Assembly (NCBI GenBank): GCA_024400195.1 | Contig: JAKSNC010000013.1 | Location: 1-48,869, forward strand | Length of the DNA: 48,869 nt | Direction of reading: 5' to 3' | Source of the DNA: Bacteroidales bacterium | GTDB lineage: Bacteria > Bacteroidota > Bacteroidia > Bacteroidales > F082 | Shown: one piece after another, positions 38,124 through 46,088 of the stretch | How positions within the stretch are numbered: position 1 is the first letter of the stretch | Layout: each line of letters opens with the position of its first letter | Notes under the pieces: model-generated | The model's input: the letters and a program-made list of their open reading frames with translations, nothing else | Told to the model about the DNA's origin: nothing | Databases searched by the model: none | Program-made: the position numbers and the translations under genes

Positions 38124-38160
38124 TATATGGAAATTCTGTCATTGTAAGACGGCAACGCCC

Positions 38161-38346
38161 TTACTGCGTCGGCATAACTATCAGAAATATCAGATAGAGA
38201 AGCAGTCCGCTCAGTCCGCATAGTGCCATAAAAATAAACACGACGCGTATTATCGTGACATCTATATCAAGATAGTCGGCGAGACCGGCACAAACACCGC
38301 TTATCTTGCCGTTGTAAACATCTCTTATCAAGCGCCTGCCATTCAT
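38161..38346 (-). CDS. Small PspC-domain membrane protein
   Basis: The 61-residue protein is a single PspC domain: RLIRDVYNGKISGVCAGLADYLDID, followed by VTIIRVVFIFMALCGLSGLLLYLIFLIVMP, a paired hydrophobic segment ending in a conserved MP. PspC proteins take part in membrane-stress responses. Bacteroidetes often encode short versions of this kind. It lies 20 nt downstream of the OlsF-type gene on the same strand, so a shared membrane-lipid context is plausible. Confidence 0.92.
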   Translation of the reverse strand: MNGRRLIRDVYNGKISGVCAGLADYLDIDVTIIRVVFIFMALCGLSGLLLYLIFLIVMPTQ

Positions 38347-38366
38347 AACATTAGTTTTAATCGTTA

Positions 38367-40163
38367 TTATTCATCATAACCGAAACGCTGTAGAAGCACC
38401 CTGCGTTCTTCATCAGGGCTGTCCTTCACAAGCATCTCCAACTCGCTTTTTGGAACCTCATTAAAATTGATAAAGAGAAGACCGTCGAGCGTGTCGTTAA
38501 AATCAGGATCAATATTGAAGCACAAGAATTTAGCTCCGAGTTTAAGATACCTCTTGAACAAAGTCGGCATACGATAGGCACCATTACTGAGTTTCAGCAG
38601 GAAACGGTCGAATTTTTCAAGACTGTCCATATTTTTAGAAAGAAGGACATCGGCATCAACCTTAAGGAAATCTTCTTTGAACGGCGTCCTCGGACTGAAC
38701 TCGTTTTTCAGAGTATCGGAATTGTGCATTGTCGAGACATATCTCACGATGAGGCTCTGATAGAATTTCGGGTACCACGTGCTTATGCTCACCGGGCCGA
38801 TGAACGACTGTATATCCTTGTTTCTCACCACAACCATCAACAATCCTCTCAAGAGGAGAAGCAGCGGCATCATATCTTTCTGACATTCAACAGACACAAA
38901 GCTTCTGCCGAGTTCGACCGACCTGCTTGCGCGTTCTTTCAGAGAATCATTCATCTTAAAGAGTGAGGAGATATAGAAGCCGTCAAGTCCATATTTCGGA
39001 ACTATTTCACTGCCATAGCCGAGTCTGTATGCACCAACGAGGCTGTTTTTCTCCCTGTCCCACAAGACGAGATGTTTGTAATAGTTGTCATATTTGTCTA
39101 TGTCGATGGGTTTGCCGGAGCCTTCGCCGATGGCGCGGAAGGCTTCTTCGCGGCGTCGTCCGATTTCATGCATCAAGGTCGGAATGCTGTCATGCTCAAG
39201 AAGATAGCAGTCGTAATTGAGGCATGAGAAGATGAGGGACGTGTCGCGGACTGCCTCCAATTCCTTTATCATAGCGGAGACATCTTTCTGCTTGTCCACT
39301 TCGACTGCGGAACAATTACGGAACGCAGTTTTTTCAAACGGGATATTGGCTTCGAGAGCATACGCGCGGCTTCTGAGGTAGGCCGCCAATTCCTTTGGAT
39401 TGGAATATGGCTCCAATTCAGACGCCGTTATCGGTTTTCCGAGCCGGAAAAGAATATCCATATTGCGTTTGTTCGTCATCTCGTGCGGCAGACAAGCCGT
39501 GGAAAGCATACTGTTTATCTTCGACAGGAAATAGAATCTCTTAGAATTTTTACCGTCGATATAAAGCGGGATGACCGGCACCTTCGTCTTCTGAATCAGC
39601 CTTGCTATAGACGCGCTCCACTCAATATCTTCCGGATAGTTGTGACCATGATAGCGAGACACCTCTCCGGCAGGAAAAATCGCAAGTCCGTGACCAGCTT
39701 TCAGATGTTCGAGGGCGCCCCTTATTCCGCCAACGCTGTTGCCCCATTCCGGATTATCTTGGAAGGGATTAACGGCTATAAAGGCTTCTTTAACTGGTTC
39801 GAGGTAAGTGAGGAGGAAGTTGGCCATCAACTTGAAATCGGGACGGATGCGGCCTATTGCGCTATATAGCAAGACACCCTCAATTGCCCCAAAAGGATGA
39901 TTACCTACAATAACGAAAGGACCTTCTTTAGGAATGACTGAAAGCTGGTCAAGAGACCTGTTCCAAGTTGTATTATAAACGCGCAGCATGTCATCGGCAA
40001 AATCCAAACCCTTCAAATGCGCCGACTTCGAATAAAGTCTGTTTATCTTATTGATACCTAACACTCTCATAACGACGCGAGTAAGCATATCGGTAAAGAA
40101 ATTATCCTTCCCGAAAACCTTCTTCACATCAGCCCTTGTAACGACTTCTTTTCTATCTTTCAT
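38367..40163 (-). CDS. olsF: OlsF-type bifunctional acyltransferase (aminolipid synthesis)
   Basis: The 598-residue protein joins an N-terminal LPLAT-family acyltransferase (about 50-285; VIVGNHPFGAIEG, the His catalytic motif, with FPAGEVSRY) to a C-terminal GNAT/hemolysin-type N-acyltransferase (about 315-500; LVGAYRLGYGSEI, DGFYISSLF, VELGRSFV). This order matches OlsF, in which the N-terminal domain performs O-acylation and the C-terminal domain N-acylation to give ornithine-type lipids. In Bacteroides related GlsB/GlsA proteins make glycine lipids, so the head-group amino acid is open. The ATG at 40163 is used because the upstream ATG at 40187 overlaps the -7 box (40185-40192). Confidence 0.88.
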   Translation of the reverse strand: MKDRKEVVTRADVKKVFGKDNFFTDMLTRVVMRVLGINKINRLYSKSAHLKGLDFADDMLRVYNTTWNRSLDQLSVIPKEGPFVIVGNHPFGAIEGVLLYSAIGRIRPDFKLMANFLLTYLEPVKEAFIAVNPFQDNPEWGNSVGGIRGALEHLKAGHGLAIFPAGEVSRYHGHNYPEDIEWSASIARLIQKTKVPVIPLYIDGKNSKRFYFLSKINSMLSTACLPHEMTNKRNMDILFRLGKPITASELEPYSNPKELAAYLRSRAYALEANIPFEKTAFRNCSAVEVDKQKDVSAMIKELEAVRDTSLIFSCLNYDCYLLEHDSIPTLMHEIGRRREEAFRAIGEGSGKPIDIDKYDNYYKHLVLWDREKNSLVGAYRLGYGSEIVPKYGLDGFYISSLFKMNDSLKERASRSVELGRSFVSVECQKDMMPLLLLLRGLLMVVVRNKDIQSFIGPVSISTWYPKFYQSLIVRYVSTMHNSDTLKNEFSPRTPFKEDFLKVDADVLLSKNMDSLEKFDRFLLKLSNGAYRMPTLFKRYLKLGAKFLCFNIDPDFNDTLDGLLFINFNEVPKSELEMLVKDSPDEERRVLLQRFGYDE

Positions 40164-40184
40164 ATAAGAGCAAACATTTGGGTG

Positions 40185-40192
40185 CAAATATA
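40185..40192 (-). promoter_or_regulatory. -7 box for the olsF-type gene
   Basis: Minus-strand TATATTTG, 22 nt upstream of the chosen start codon. Confidence 0.7.
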
Positions 40193-40285
40193 ACTATTTT
40201 TCAAGTGGATTTATCACATTTATTCTGTTTATTGATGTTTTTTTTCTCTATGTTGATTTTATTTGTTTCTCAGGAAATAAAAACG

Positions 40286-40293
40286 TATCTTTG
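40286..40293 (+). promoter_or_regulatory. -7 box for iorAB
   Basis: TATCTTTG, 53 nt before the iorA start codon. Confidence 0.75.
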
Positions 40294-40346
40294 CATTCTT
40301 TCAGAAAAAGTTTATCAACCAGTAATTCAATTTCAAACTTATAATA

Positions 40347-41927
40347 ATGGAGAAGATTTTATTGCTTGGAGACGAAGCCGTTGCACAGGGCTTCATTGAC
40401 GCGGGCGGAAGTGCCATAAACAGTTATCCCGGCACGCCTTCGACACAGATTACCGAATACGTGATGAAATCCAAAGAAGCTAAAGAGCTCGGCATCAGGG
40501 CCAACTGGTGTGCAAATGAGAAGACGGCTCTCGAGGCATCTATTGGAGTGGCATACGCCGGCAAACGCGCGATGACATGTATGAAGCATGTCGGACTTAA
40601 TGTCTGCGGAGACCCGTTTATGAACGCCGCCATCATAGGGACAAAGGGCGTTCTCGTAGTTGTGGCCGACGACCCGAGTATGTTCTCGTCACAGGACGAA
40701 CAAGACAGCCGTTTCTACGGTCACTGGGCCATGATACCAATGCTTGAACCATCGAATCAGCAGGAGGCTTACGACATGGTGCACTTCGGTTTCGAATTGA
40801 GCGAGACGCTCGGCACGCCGATATTGTACCGCATTCCCACACGTCTTGCACACAGCCGCGCCGGAGTCGTCCGCAAAGCCATACGCAAACAGAACGAGAT
40901 AACGGAACCGGCCGACGCCAAATCATTCGTGTTGCTTCCGGTCAACGCAAAACGCCTCTACAGAACATTGATCGACAAACAGCCGCTGTTCAACAAGGCT
41001 TCGGAAGAGTCAGGGTACAACAAGTACATCGACGGCACCGACAAGAAGCTCGGAATCGTGACGACAGGTATCGCATACAACTACCTTATGGAGAACTTCC
41101 CCAACGGTGTCTGCCCCCATCCCGTCGTGAAGATAACACAATATCCGCTGCCGTTCAACATGCTCAACAGACTCTATGACGAATGCGACGAGATACTCGT
41201 GTTGGAAGACGGACAGCCTTTCGTTGAAGAACAAATCAAGGGATTCCTCGGCAAGGGCAAGAAGGTCATAGGCCGACTTGACGAGACCATCCGCCGCGAC
41301 GGAGAACTCAACGCCGAAAAAGTGGCAAAAGCCCTCAACATCAAAGCCGAATCGAAATTTACGGTGCCTCAGGTGGTCGTCAACCGCCCGCCGTCATTGT
41401 GCCAGGGTTGCCCCCACGTTGACAGCTACAACGCCATCAACGAAGTCATGGCAAAACACAAAGGCGGCAAAGTCTTCGGCGACATCGGATGCTACACTCT
41501 CGGTTACAATATGGGAGCAATCCAGACGACTGTTTGCATGGGCGCATCCATCACCATGGCGAAAGGCGCTTCAGAAGTGGGCATATTCCCATCTATGGCG
41601 GTCATCGGAGACGGCACATTCGGACACAGCGGAATGACAGGACTTCTCGACTGCGTCAACGAAAAAGCCAACGTCGTCATCTTCATTTTAGACAATGACA
41701 TCACTGCCATGACGGGCGGTCAGCCTTCATCGGCAAACAACAAGATTCGTCAAATATGCGAAGGACTCGGCGTCGCACCGGAACACATCCGCGACATCGT
41801 GCCTCTCCCGAAGAACCACGAGGAAAACGTCAGAATCATCGAAGAGGAAGTCAACTACAACGGAGTGTCGGTGGTCATACCGCACCGCACCTGCCTCGTC
41901 GAACTGAAGAAACATTTGAAGAAATAG
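40347..41927 (+). CDS. iorA: Indolepyruvate:ferredoxin oxidoreductase, alpha subunit (no ferredoxin domain)
   Basis: The 526-residue protein holds the PP and Pyr domains that bind TPP: SYPGTPSTQITEY at the start, NEKTALEASIGVAYAG, PSLCQGCPHVDSY, and the TPP/Mg region VIGDGTFGHSGMTGLLDCVNEKANVVIFILDND. IorAB converts aryl pyruvates to aryl-acetyl-CoA with reduction of ferredoxin, in aromatic amino-acid breakdown or synthesis. Many archaeal and clostridial IorA proteins are about 600-650 residues and end in an 8Fe ferredoxin domain; here the sequence stops after the HRTCLVELKKHLKK segment. Electrons must go to a separate carrier. Overlap with the iorB leader is normal. Confidence 0.93.
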   Translation: MEKILLLGDEAVAQGFIDAGGSAINSYPGTPSTQITEYVMKSKEAKELGIRANWCANEKTALEASIGVAYAGKRAMTCMKHVGLNVCGDPFMNAAIIGTKGVLVVVADDPSMFSSQDEQDSRFYGHWAMIPMLEPSNQQEAYDMVHFGFELSETLGTPILYRIPTRLAHSRAGVVRKAIRKQNEITEPADAKSFVLLPVNAKRLYRTLIDKQPLFNKASEESGYNKYIDGTDKKLGIVTTGIAYNYLMENFPNGVCPHPVVKITQYPLPFNMLNRLYDECDEILVLEDGQPFVEEQIKGFLGKGKKVIGRLDETIRRDGELNAEKVAKALNIKAESKFTVPQVVVNRPPSLCQGCPHVDSYNAINEVMAKHKGGKVFGDIGCYTLGYNMGAIQTTVCMGASITMAKGASEVGIFPSMAVIGDGTFGHSGMTGLLDCVNEKANVVIFILDNDITAMTGGQPSSANNKIRQICEGLGVAPEHIRDIVPLPKNHEENVRIIEEEVNYNGVSVVIPHRTCLVELKKHLKK

Positions 41928-41948
41928 AACAATTTAACAAAAAAAGAA

Positions 41949-42521
41949 ATGAAGAAAGATATAGTTTTATGCGGTGTCGGCGGTGACGGTATCGTCTCTG
42001 TCGCAAAAATCATCTCCGATGCGGCTCTCAACATGGGCATGGAACTGAAACAGTCGGAAATACACGGAATGTCACAACGCGGCGGCTCGGTGTTTTCCCA
42101 CCTCAGAATCTCCGACAACGCCATCTTCGCTGATGTCATTCCGGAAGGACAAGCCGACATCATCCTCTCATCAGAACCGATGGAGGCACTGCGCTATCTG
42201 CCTTGGCTTAACAAAGAAGGCTGGGTCATAACCAATTCCGACCCGTTCGTCAACATAAAGAATTATCCCGACATCGAGAACATCAATGCCGAACTCGCGA
42301 AACTCAAAAACGTCGTGTCATTCAATGCCAATGAGACCGCCAAAGCTATCGGAGCGCGTTCAAACATGGTTCTCTTAGGTGCGACGATACCTTATCTCGG
42401 AATCGAACTCGGCAAAGTCGAAAAAGCCATCGTGCACATCTTCGGAAAGAAAGGCCAAGATGTTGTTGACGCAAACATCAAAGCCGTAAGAGCCGGTTTT
42501 GAGAAAGCCACAAAAAAATAA
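41949..42521 (+). CDS. iorB: Indolepyruvate:ferredoxin oxidoreductase, beta subunit
   Basis: The 190-residue protein is the POR-gamma-like subunit of IorAB. It begins with the CGVGGDGIVSVAKIISDAA nucleotide-type motif, followed by EIHGMSQRGGSVFSHLRI and the VLLGATIPYLGIELGKVEKAI segment. It completes the alpha-beta enzyme with IorA, 21 nt upstream. A strong terminator follows after about 15 nt. Confidence 0.94.
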   Translation: MKKDIVLCGVGGDGIVSVAKIISDAALNMGMELKQSEIHGMSQRGGSVFSHLRISDNAIFADVIPEGQADIILSSEPMEALRYLPWLNKEGWVITNSDPFVNIKNYPDIENINAELAKLKNVVSFNANETAKAIGARSNMVLLGATIPYLGIELGKVEKAIVHIFGKKGQDVVDANIKAVRAGFEKATKK

Positions 42522-42535
42522 AAAAGCATTTTCAG

Positions 42536-42564
42536 AAGCACCTCGGAAACGGGGTGCTTTTTTT
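42536..42564 (+). terminator. Rho-independent terminator of iorAB
   Basis: Nine-bp stem (42536-42544 with 42551-42559, one T-G pair), loop GGAAAC, T run. Its AAGCACCTC arm resembles that of the korAB terminator. Confidence 0.9.
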
Positions 42565-42593
42565 ATTTCATCTTCATCAGAAAAGAAAAAAAA

Positions 42594-43823
42594 TTGAAAC
42601 ACAACAAACTTCTCCTGCCGCTTGTAGCGATAATGATGACGACGGCTTGTCTGTCATGCGGGGACAAGGCCGCACAAGACGAAGCCGCACAAACTTTACA
42701 AGAGCCAAAATTCGCCTACGGAATCTGCATCGACACACTCATAACGGAAGAATGCGTCGTCTGCAAAAGAGAGATTCCGTCGAAGATACTGCAAAAAAGA
42801 GGAGTCAGCTACAACACCATCGACTTCATCGCGAAAAAGTACAAGAAAAACGTCTTCGACATCACAAAGATAAAGGTCGGGAACAAATACACTTTCATCA
42901 AAACCAACGACAGCCTTCACACTCCACTTTTTTGGATTTACGAGATAGACAAAGTCGATTTCGCCGTTTTCAGTCTCACTGACTCGCTTACGGCGTGGAT
43001 CGGGCACAAGGAAGTAACGACGACGAAGGAATATATCGAGGGCGAGATAACCTCATCACTGTGGAATGCCATGGCTGATGCCGGCGGCGACCAGAACATC
43101 ACGCTACAGTTGTCGGACATCTACGCGTGGACAGTAGATTTCTTCGGAATACAGAAAGGCGATAAATTCAAAGTCCTTTACGACCAACAGTATATTGAGG
43201 GAGAAAAATCGGGCATTGGAACGATTTGGGCTGCAGAACTCACCAACGACAAAGTTGTACACAAGGCATATTATTTCGAACACGGAGGCCGACAGGATTA
43301 TTTTGATGAAAACGGCGAAAATCTGCGCAAGGCCTTTTTGAAGGCACCGCTCAACTACCGCCGTATCAGTTCGACATTTTCCAACGGACGTTATCATCCT
43401 GTTTTGAAGATAGTGCGTCCGCATCACGGAGTGGATTATGCCGCAGCCGCAGGAACGCCGGTTCAAAGCATTGGCGACGGCACCGTCATTGAAAAGGGAT
43501 TCCAAGCCAAAGGCGGAGGTAATTATCTAAAAATCAAGCACAACAGCGTATATACGACAACATATATGCACCTCAAGGGCTTTGCCAAAGGCATCTCGAA
43601 AGGCACGAAAGTCAAGCAGGGACAAATTATCGGATATGTCGGAAGCACAGGAATCTCGACTGGACCACATCTCGACTTCAGAATGCAGAAAAACGGCACC
43701 TATATCGACCCGTTGAAGTTCAAGTCGCCGTCGGCACCGCCTGTTGACAAAAACTTCAAAGAACAATTCGACGCAGACGTAAAGCGTTGTGATTCAATTA
43801 TGACAGCGGCGGTAAATCAGTAA
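42594..43823 (+). CDS. M23-family endopeptidase-like lipoprotein
   Basis: The 409-residue protein has a lipoprotein-type signal (start TTG at 42594, KHNKLLLPLVAIMMTTACLSC, lipobox LSC), a central region of about 200 residues, and a C-terminal LytM/M23 domain (about 270-390) with RPHHGVDYAAAAGTPV (HxxxD zinc ligands) and STGPHLDFRMQKNG. The canonical HxH motif is HLD here, with the zinc His replaced by Asp, a variant seen in some Bacteroidetes members. It may cut peptide crosslinks in peptidoglycan or act as a non-catalytic divisome or envelope factor. No ATG fits the signal peptide, and no -7 box precedes it. Confidence 0.88.
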   Translation: MKHNKLLLPLVAIMMTTACLSCGDKAAQDEAAQTLQEPKFAYGICIDTLITEECVVCKREIPSKILQKRGVSYNTIDFIAKKYKKNVFDITKIKVGNKYTFIKTNDSLHTPLFWIYEIDKVDFAVFSLTDSLTAWIGHKEVTTTKEYIEGEITSSLWNAMADAGGDQNITLQLSDIYAWTVDFFGIQKGDKFKVLYDQQYIEGEKSGIGTIWAAELTNDKVVHKAYYFEHGGRQDYFDENGENLRKAFLKAPLNYRRISSTFSNGRYHPVLKIVRPHHGVDYAAAAGTPVQSIGDGTVIEKGFQAKGGGNYLKIKHNSVYTTTYMHLKGFAKGISKGTKVKQGQIIGYVGSTGISTGPHLDFRMQKNGTYIDPLKFKSPSAPPVDKNFKEQFDADVKRCDSIMTAAVNQ

Positions 43824-43866
43824 ATCACGAAATCGTTTTACGCCAACCTTACCCCCCCTGTTTCTA

Positions 43867-45621
43867 CTAAAAACCCATTGTACGGCGGCGTGAGTTGTCA
43901 AAATGCTCTTCGTCGCAAAACCTTTCAACGTCGTTTCTATTCGGTTTTCCGTCGTGGACGATTTCGTATGTTATGACCTTACGCACGACGTTGTCAATCT
44001 CACCGCCTGAAAAGTCGTATCTTTCGGCAAAAAATCTGCAATCAGCATCGGAAAGCCAGTCTAATTTGTTCTTCCAAATCTTCTTTTTCACATCGGCTGA
44101 AGGCTTGTCGAAACGCACTTTGAAGACAAAACGACGTTCGAAAGCCGAGTCGAGGTTGCCATGAAGGTTAGTCGTTGCGATGAGCACGCCATCGAAGTGC
44201 TCCATTTCCTCAAGAATGATATTCTGAACTGCGTTTTCTGTCGCCGTGACATTCGACGAATTGGCAGTACTGCCGCGCCTTCCGAAGACGGCATCAGCCT
44301 CATTAAACAGAAGTATCGGCTTGACCGGCGACTCGGCGCACATCTGCCTATAGTTGACAAAAACATTCTTTATAATCTTCTCGCTGTCACCATACCAGCA
44401 CGACTTCATCTGGCTTATATCGACATGACAAACGTCGCGTCCCGTCATTCTGGCTATCTGCAAGACTGTTTCCGTCTTACCTGTTCCAGGCTCGCCATAA
44501 AAGACGGCTGTGACACCTTTGGCGAGGCCGTTTGCCTCAAAACGTTCCTGAAGTTTGATGAAGGAGCCGTCGTCGAGGCTTTTTTCGAGAACGTTTATGT
44601 TCTCCTTCAGTTCGTCAGCATAAAACATCGTTTTTTTCTTTATGCTGCTGCATGAAATAAGGTTTTTGTACTGCCTTATTTCGGAGGCGAAAACGGCATA
44701 GTCATCTTCAAAAAACAGATGTTTCCCTTTGTCTGTCAGGCTTATTGTCATTTCTGAAGAAAAATCCGCGCCCGACTTTTCTATGAGGCCGTTTTTCTGA
44801 AGCACGTAGGAGCCGTCTTTTATTGATTTAAGCACTCTGAAACCTTCGACGCGGTCGGGAAAGACACGCATCGTCATATCATTTGCCGAGCAGTCACTCC
44901 CGTTTAAAGCGGCAGCGCAGATGCCATAGAACATCATTTTGTCGTAAAACGCAATCTTCATATTTTCAACGTTTTTCACGAAGTCGAGATGTTTAGAACG
45001 CTCGACGACATCTGTGACCGATTCACAAAGGCGGCTGAACGGCTTGTCGTTCTCATAAAAATCATCAATCAGTGAATCGATTTTGGAGCAAAAGTCGTAT
45101 CTGTCAAGTTTTTTCGGCTTAGGAAGTTGGAAACGTTTATTGCCGAGCATTTGACTTTCAATATCTTCAGGAATTGAATATCGTTCTGAAAAAGAAGAAG
45201 GAGACGTTTGCAGGAAACCCTTTTCGGCAAGGACATTCAGTTCGTTTCTCACTAAGACGAAGTCGATACCGTCCATACCGATAAAGCGCTCTATCTCATC
45301 CTGTCCGCCTCCGATACCTGCATTCTCGAGTTCGACGGCGTAAACGGCTCCGATGACAAGAGCCTGAAAACTATTCACGCCGAAATAATCCGCAAATTTT
45401 TCCACTTCGCCGATAAATGCAGCTTTCTCCATATCATTCTTCAACTTCGGAATATGTTCGACATTTTGCCATTCACACAAATTTTCCTGTTGACAATCAG
45501 CGAGTAAAGACTCTTCAAACAATCCAAAGATTTCACATGAGGAGTTGCGAAGTTTTTTCGCGATGGTTCTGAATGTACACATGACATTCGTTTCATTCGG
45601 TTTTTCGTTCATTTTACACAT
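43867..45621 (-). CDS. AAA+ ATPase of unknown function
   Basis: The 584-residue protein has a long N-terminal region (about 1-350) with no recognised domain. It includes helical segments and a KPKKLDRYDFCSKIDSLIDDF stretch. A C-terminal AAA+ core (about 365-520) has Walker A GEPGTGKTETV, sensor region FVFKVRFDKPS and arginine finger ERRF. The Walker B segment reads LLFNEADAVFG, with Asn where the DE usually has Asp; this variant is frequent in Bacteroidetes AAA proteins. Two starts are possible (45621 or three codons later). It is unlinked to an obvious partner; downstream lies the M23 gene in the opposite direction. Confidence 0.85.
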   Translation of the reverse strand: MCKMNEKPNETNVMCTFRTIAKKLRNSSCEIFGLFEESLLADCQQENLCEWQNVEHIPKLKNDMEKAAFIGEVEKFADYFGVNSFQALVIGAVYAVELENAGIGGGQDEIERFIGMDGIDFVLVRNELNVLAEKGFLQTSPSSFSERYSIPEDIESQMLGNKRFQLPKPKKLDRYDFCSKIDSLIDDFYENDKPFSRLCESVTDVVERSKHLDFVKNVENMKIAFYDKMMFYGICAAALNGSDCSANDMTMRVFPDRVEGFRVLKSIKDGSYVLQKNGLIEKSGADFSSEMTISLTDKGKHLFFEDDYAVFASEIRQYKNLISCSSIKKKTMFYADELKENINVLEKSLDDGSFIKLQERFEANGLAKGVTAVFYGEPGTGKTETVLQIARMTGRDVCHVDISQMKSCWYGDSEKIIKNVFVNYRQMCAESPVKPILLFNEADAVFGRRGSTANSSNVTATENAVQNIILEEMEHFDGVLIATTNLHGNLDSAFERRFVFKVRFDKPSADVKKKIWKNKLDWLSDADCRFFAERYDFSGGEIDNVVRKVITYEIVHDGKPNRNDVERFCDEEHFDNSRRRTMGF

Positions 45622-45738
45622 GGCATGGGCTATAAATTCATTTACAGTGACTTCTTTCGTCTTAGTCGAAAATCAGCATAAAAAAAAATCCGTAAAACAC
45701 AACACCTCGCCTTGCGATGCTCAAACATCGAAGACGAA

Positions 45739-45766
45739 CTGCAACCCCTTGTTACAGGGGTTGCAG
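45739..45766. other. 11-bp perfect hairpin in the AAA ATPase upstream region
   Basis: CTGCAACCCCT (45739-45749) and AGGGGTTGCAG (45756-45766) with loop TGTTAC. No T run on either side, so it does not look like a terminator. It is about 120 nt upstream of the ATPase start, so it may lie in its leader. The remaining gap 45622-46088 shows no gene and no -7 box. Confidence 0.8.
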
Positions 45767-45980
45767 AAGGTTGTCAAGAAAATTAAAGAAAATTTGTCGT
45801 TTTTATATTGTGCGGCTATCACAGCAATTTTTGTGCCAATTTTTCGGCAAAAACACATTCAGATCTTAGAAACTGTTTTTATTTCTTGCAATGTATGTCA
45901 TTTCGATGCGATTTGCATATCTTTCCGGCATCTTTTCCTTGTTTCACTTCGTCGAAACTATTCTTCGTCGCAAAAAAATG

Positions 45981-46012
45981 AAATGAAAAAAGGAGCCGTT
46001 TTAAGGCTCCTT
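45981..46012 (-). terminator. Terminator of the T9SS-protein operon
   Basis: On the minus strand AAGGAGCC/GGCTCCTT (8 bp, arms 46005-46012 and 45990-45997) with loop TTAAAAC, followed by TTTTTTCATTTC. Confidence 0.8.
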
Positions 46013-46041
46013 GATTTTCATTGTCGGGGTAAAAGGATTCT

Positions 46042-46077
46042 AACAGTCAAATCCTATTCTTGCTCATTTATTTGTCG
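46042..46077. repeat. 36-nt direct repeat, copy 1
   Basis: Matches 48834-48869 over 36 nt with one mismatch (A at 46056 versus T). Same orientation. It lies just after the T9SS gene in the transcription direction. Confidence 0.95.
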
Positions 46078-46088
46078 TTACAAGGTTT

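Noticed and set aside
43867-45621. Walker B Asn in the AAA ATPase as proof of inactivity
   Set aside because: LLFNEAD occurs widely in related Bacteroidetes proteins, as far as I know, so it was recorded as a note and not as a defect.
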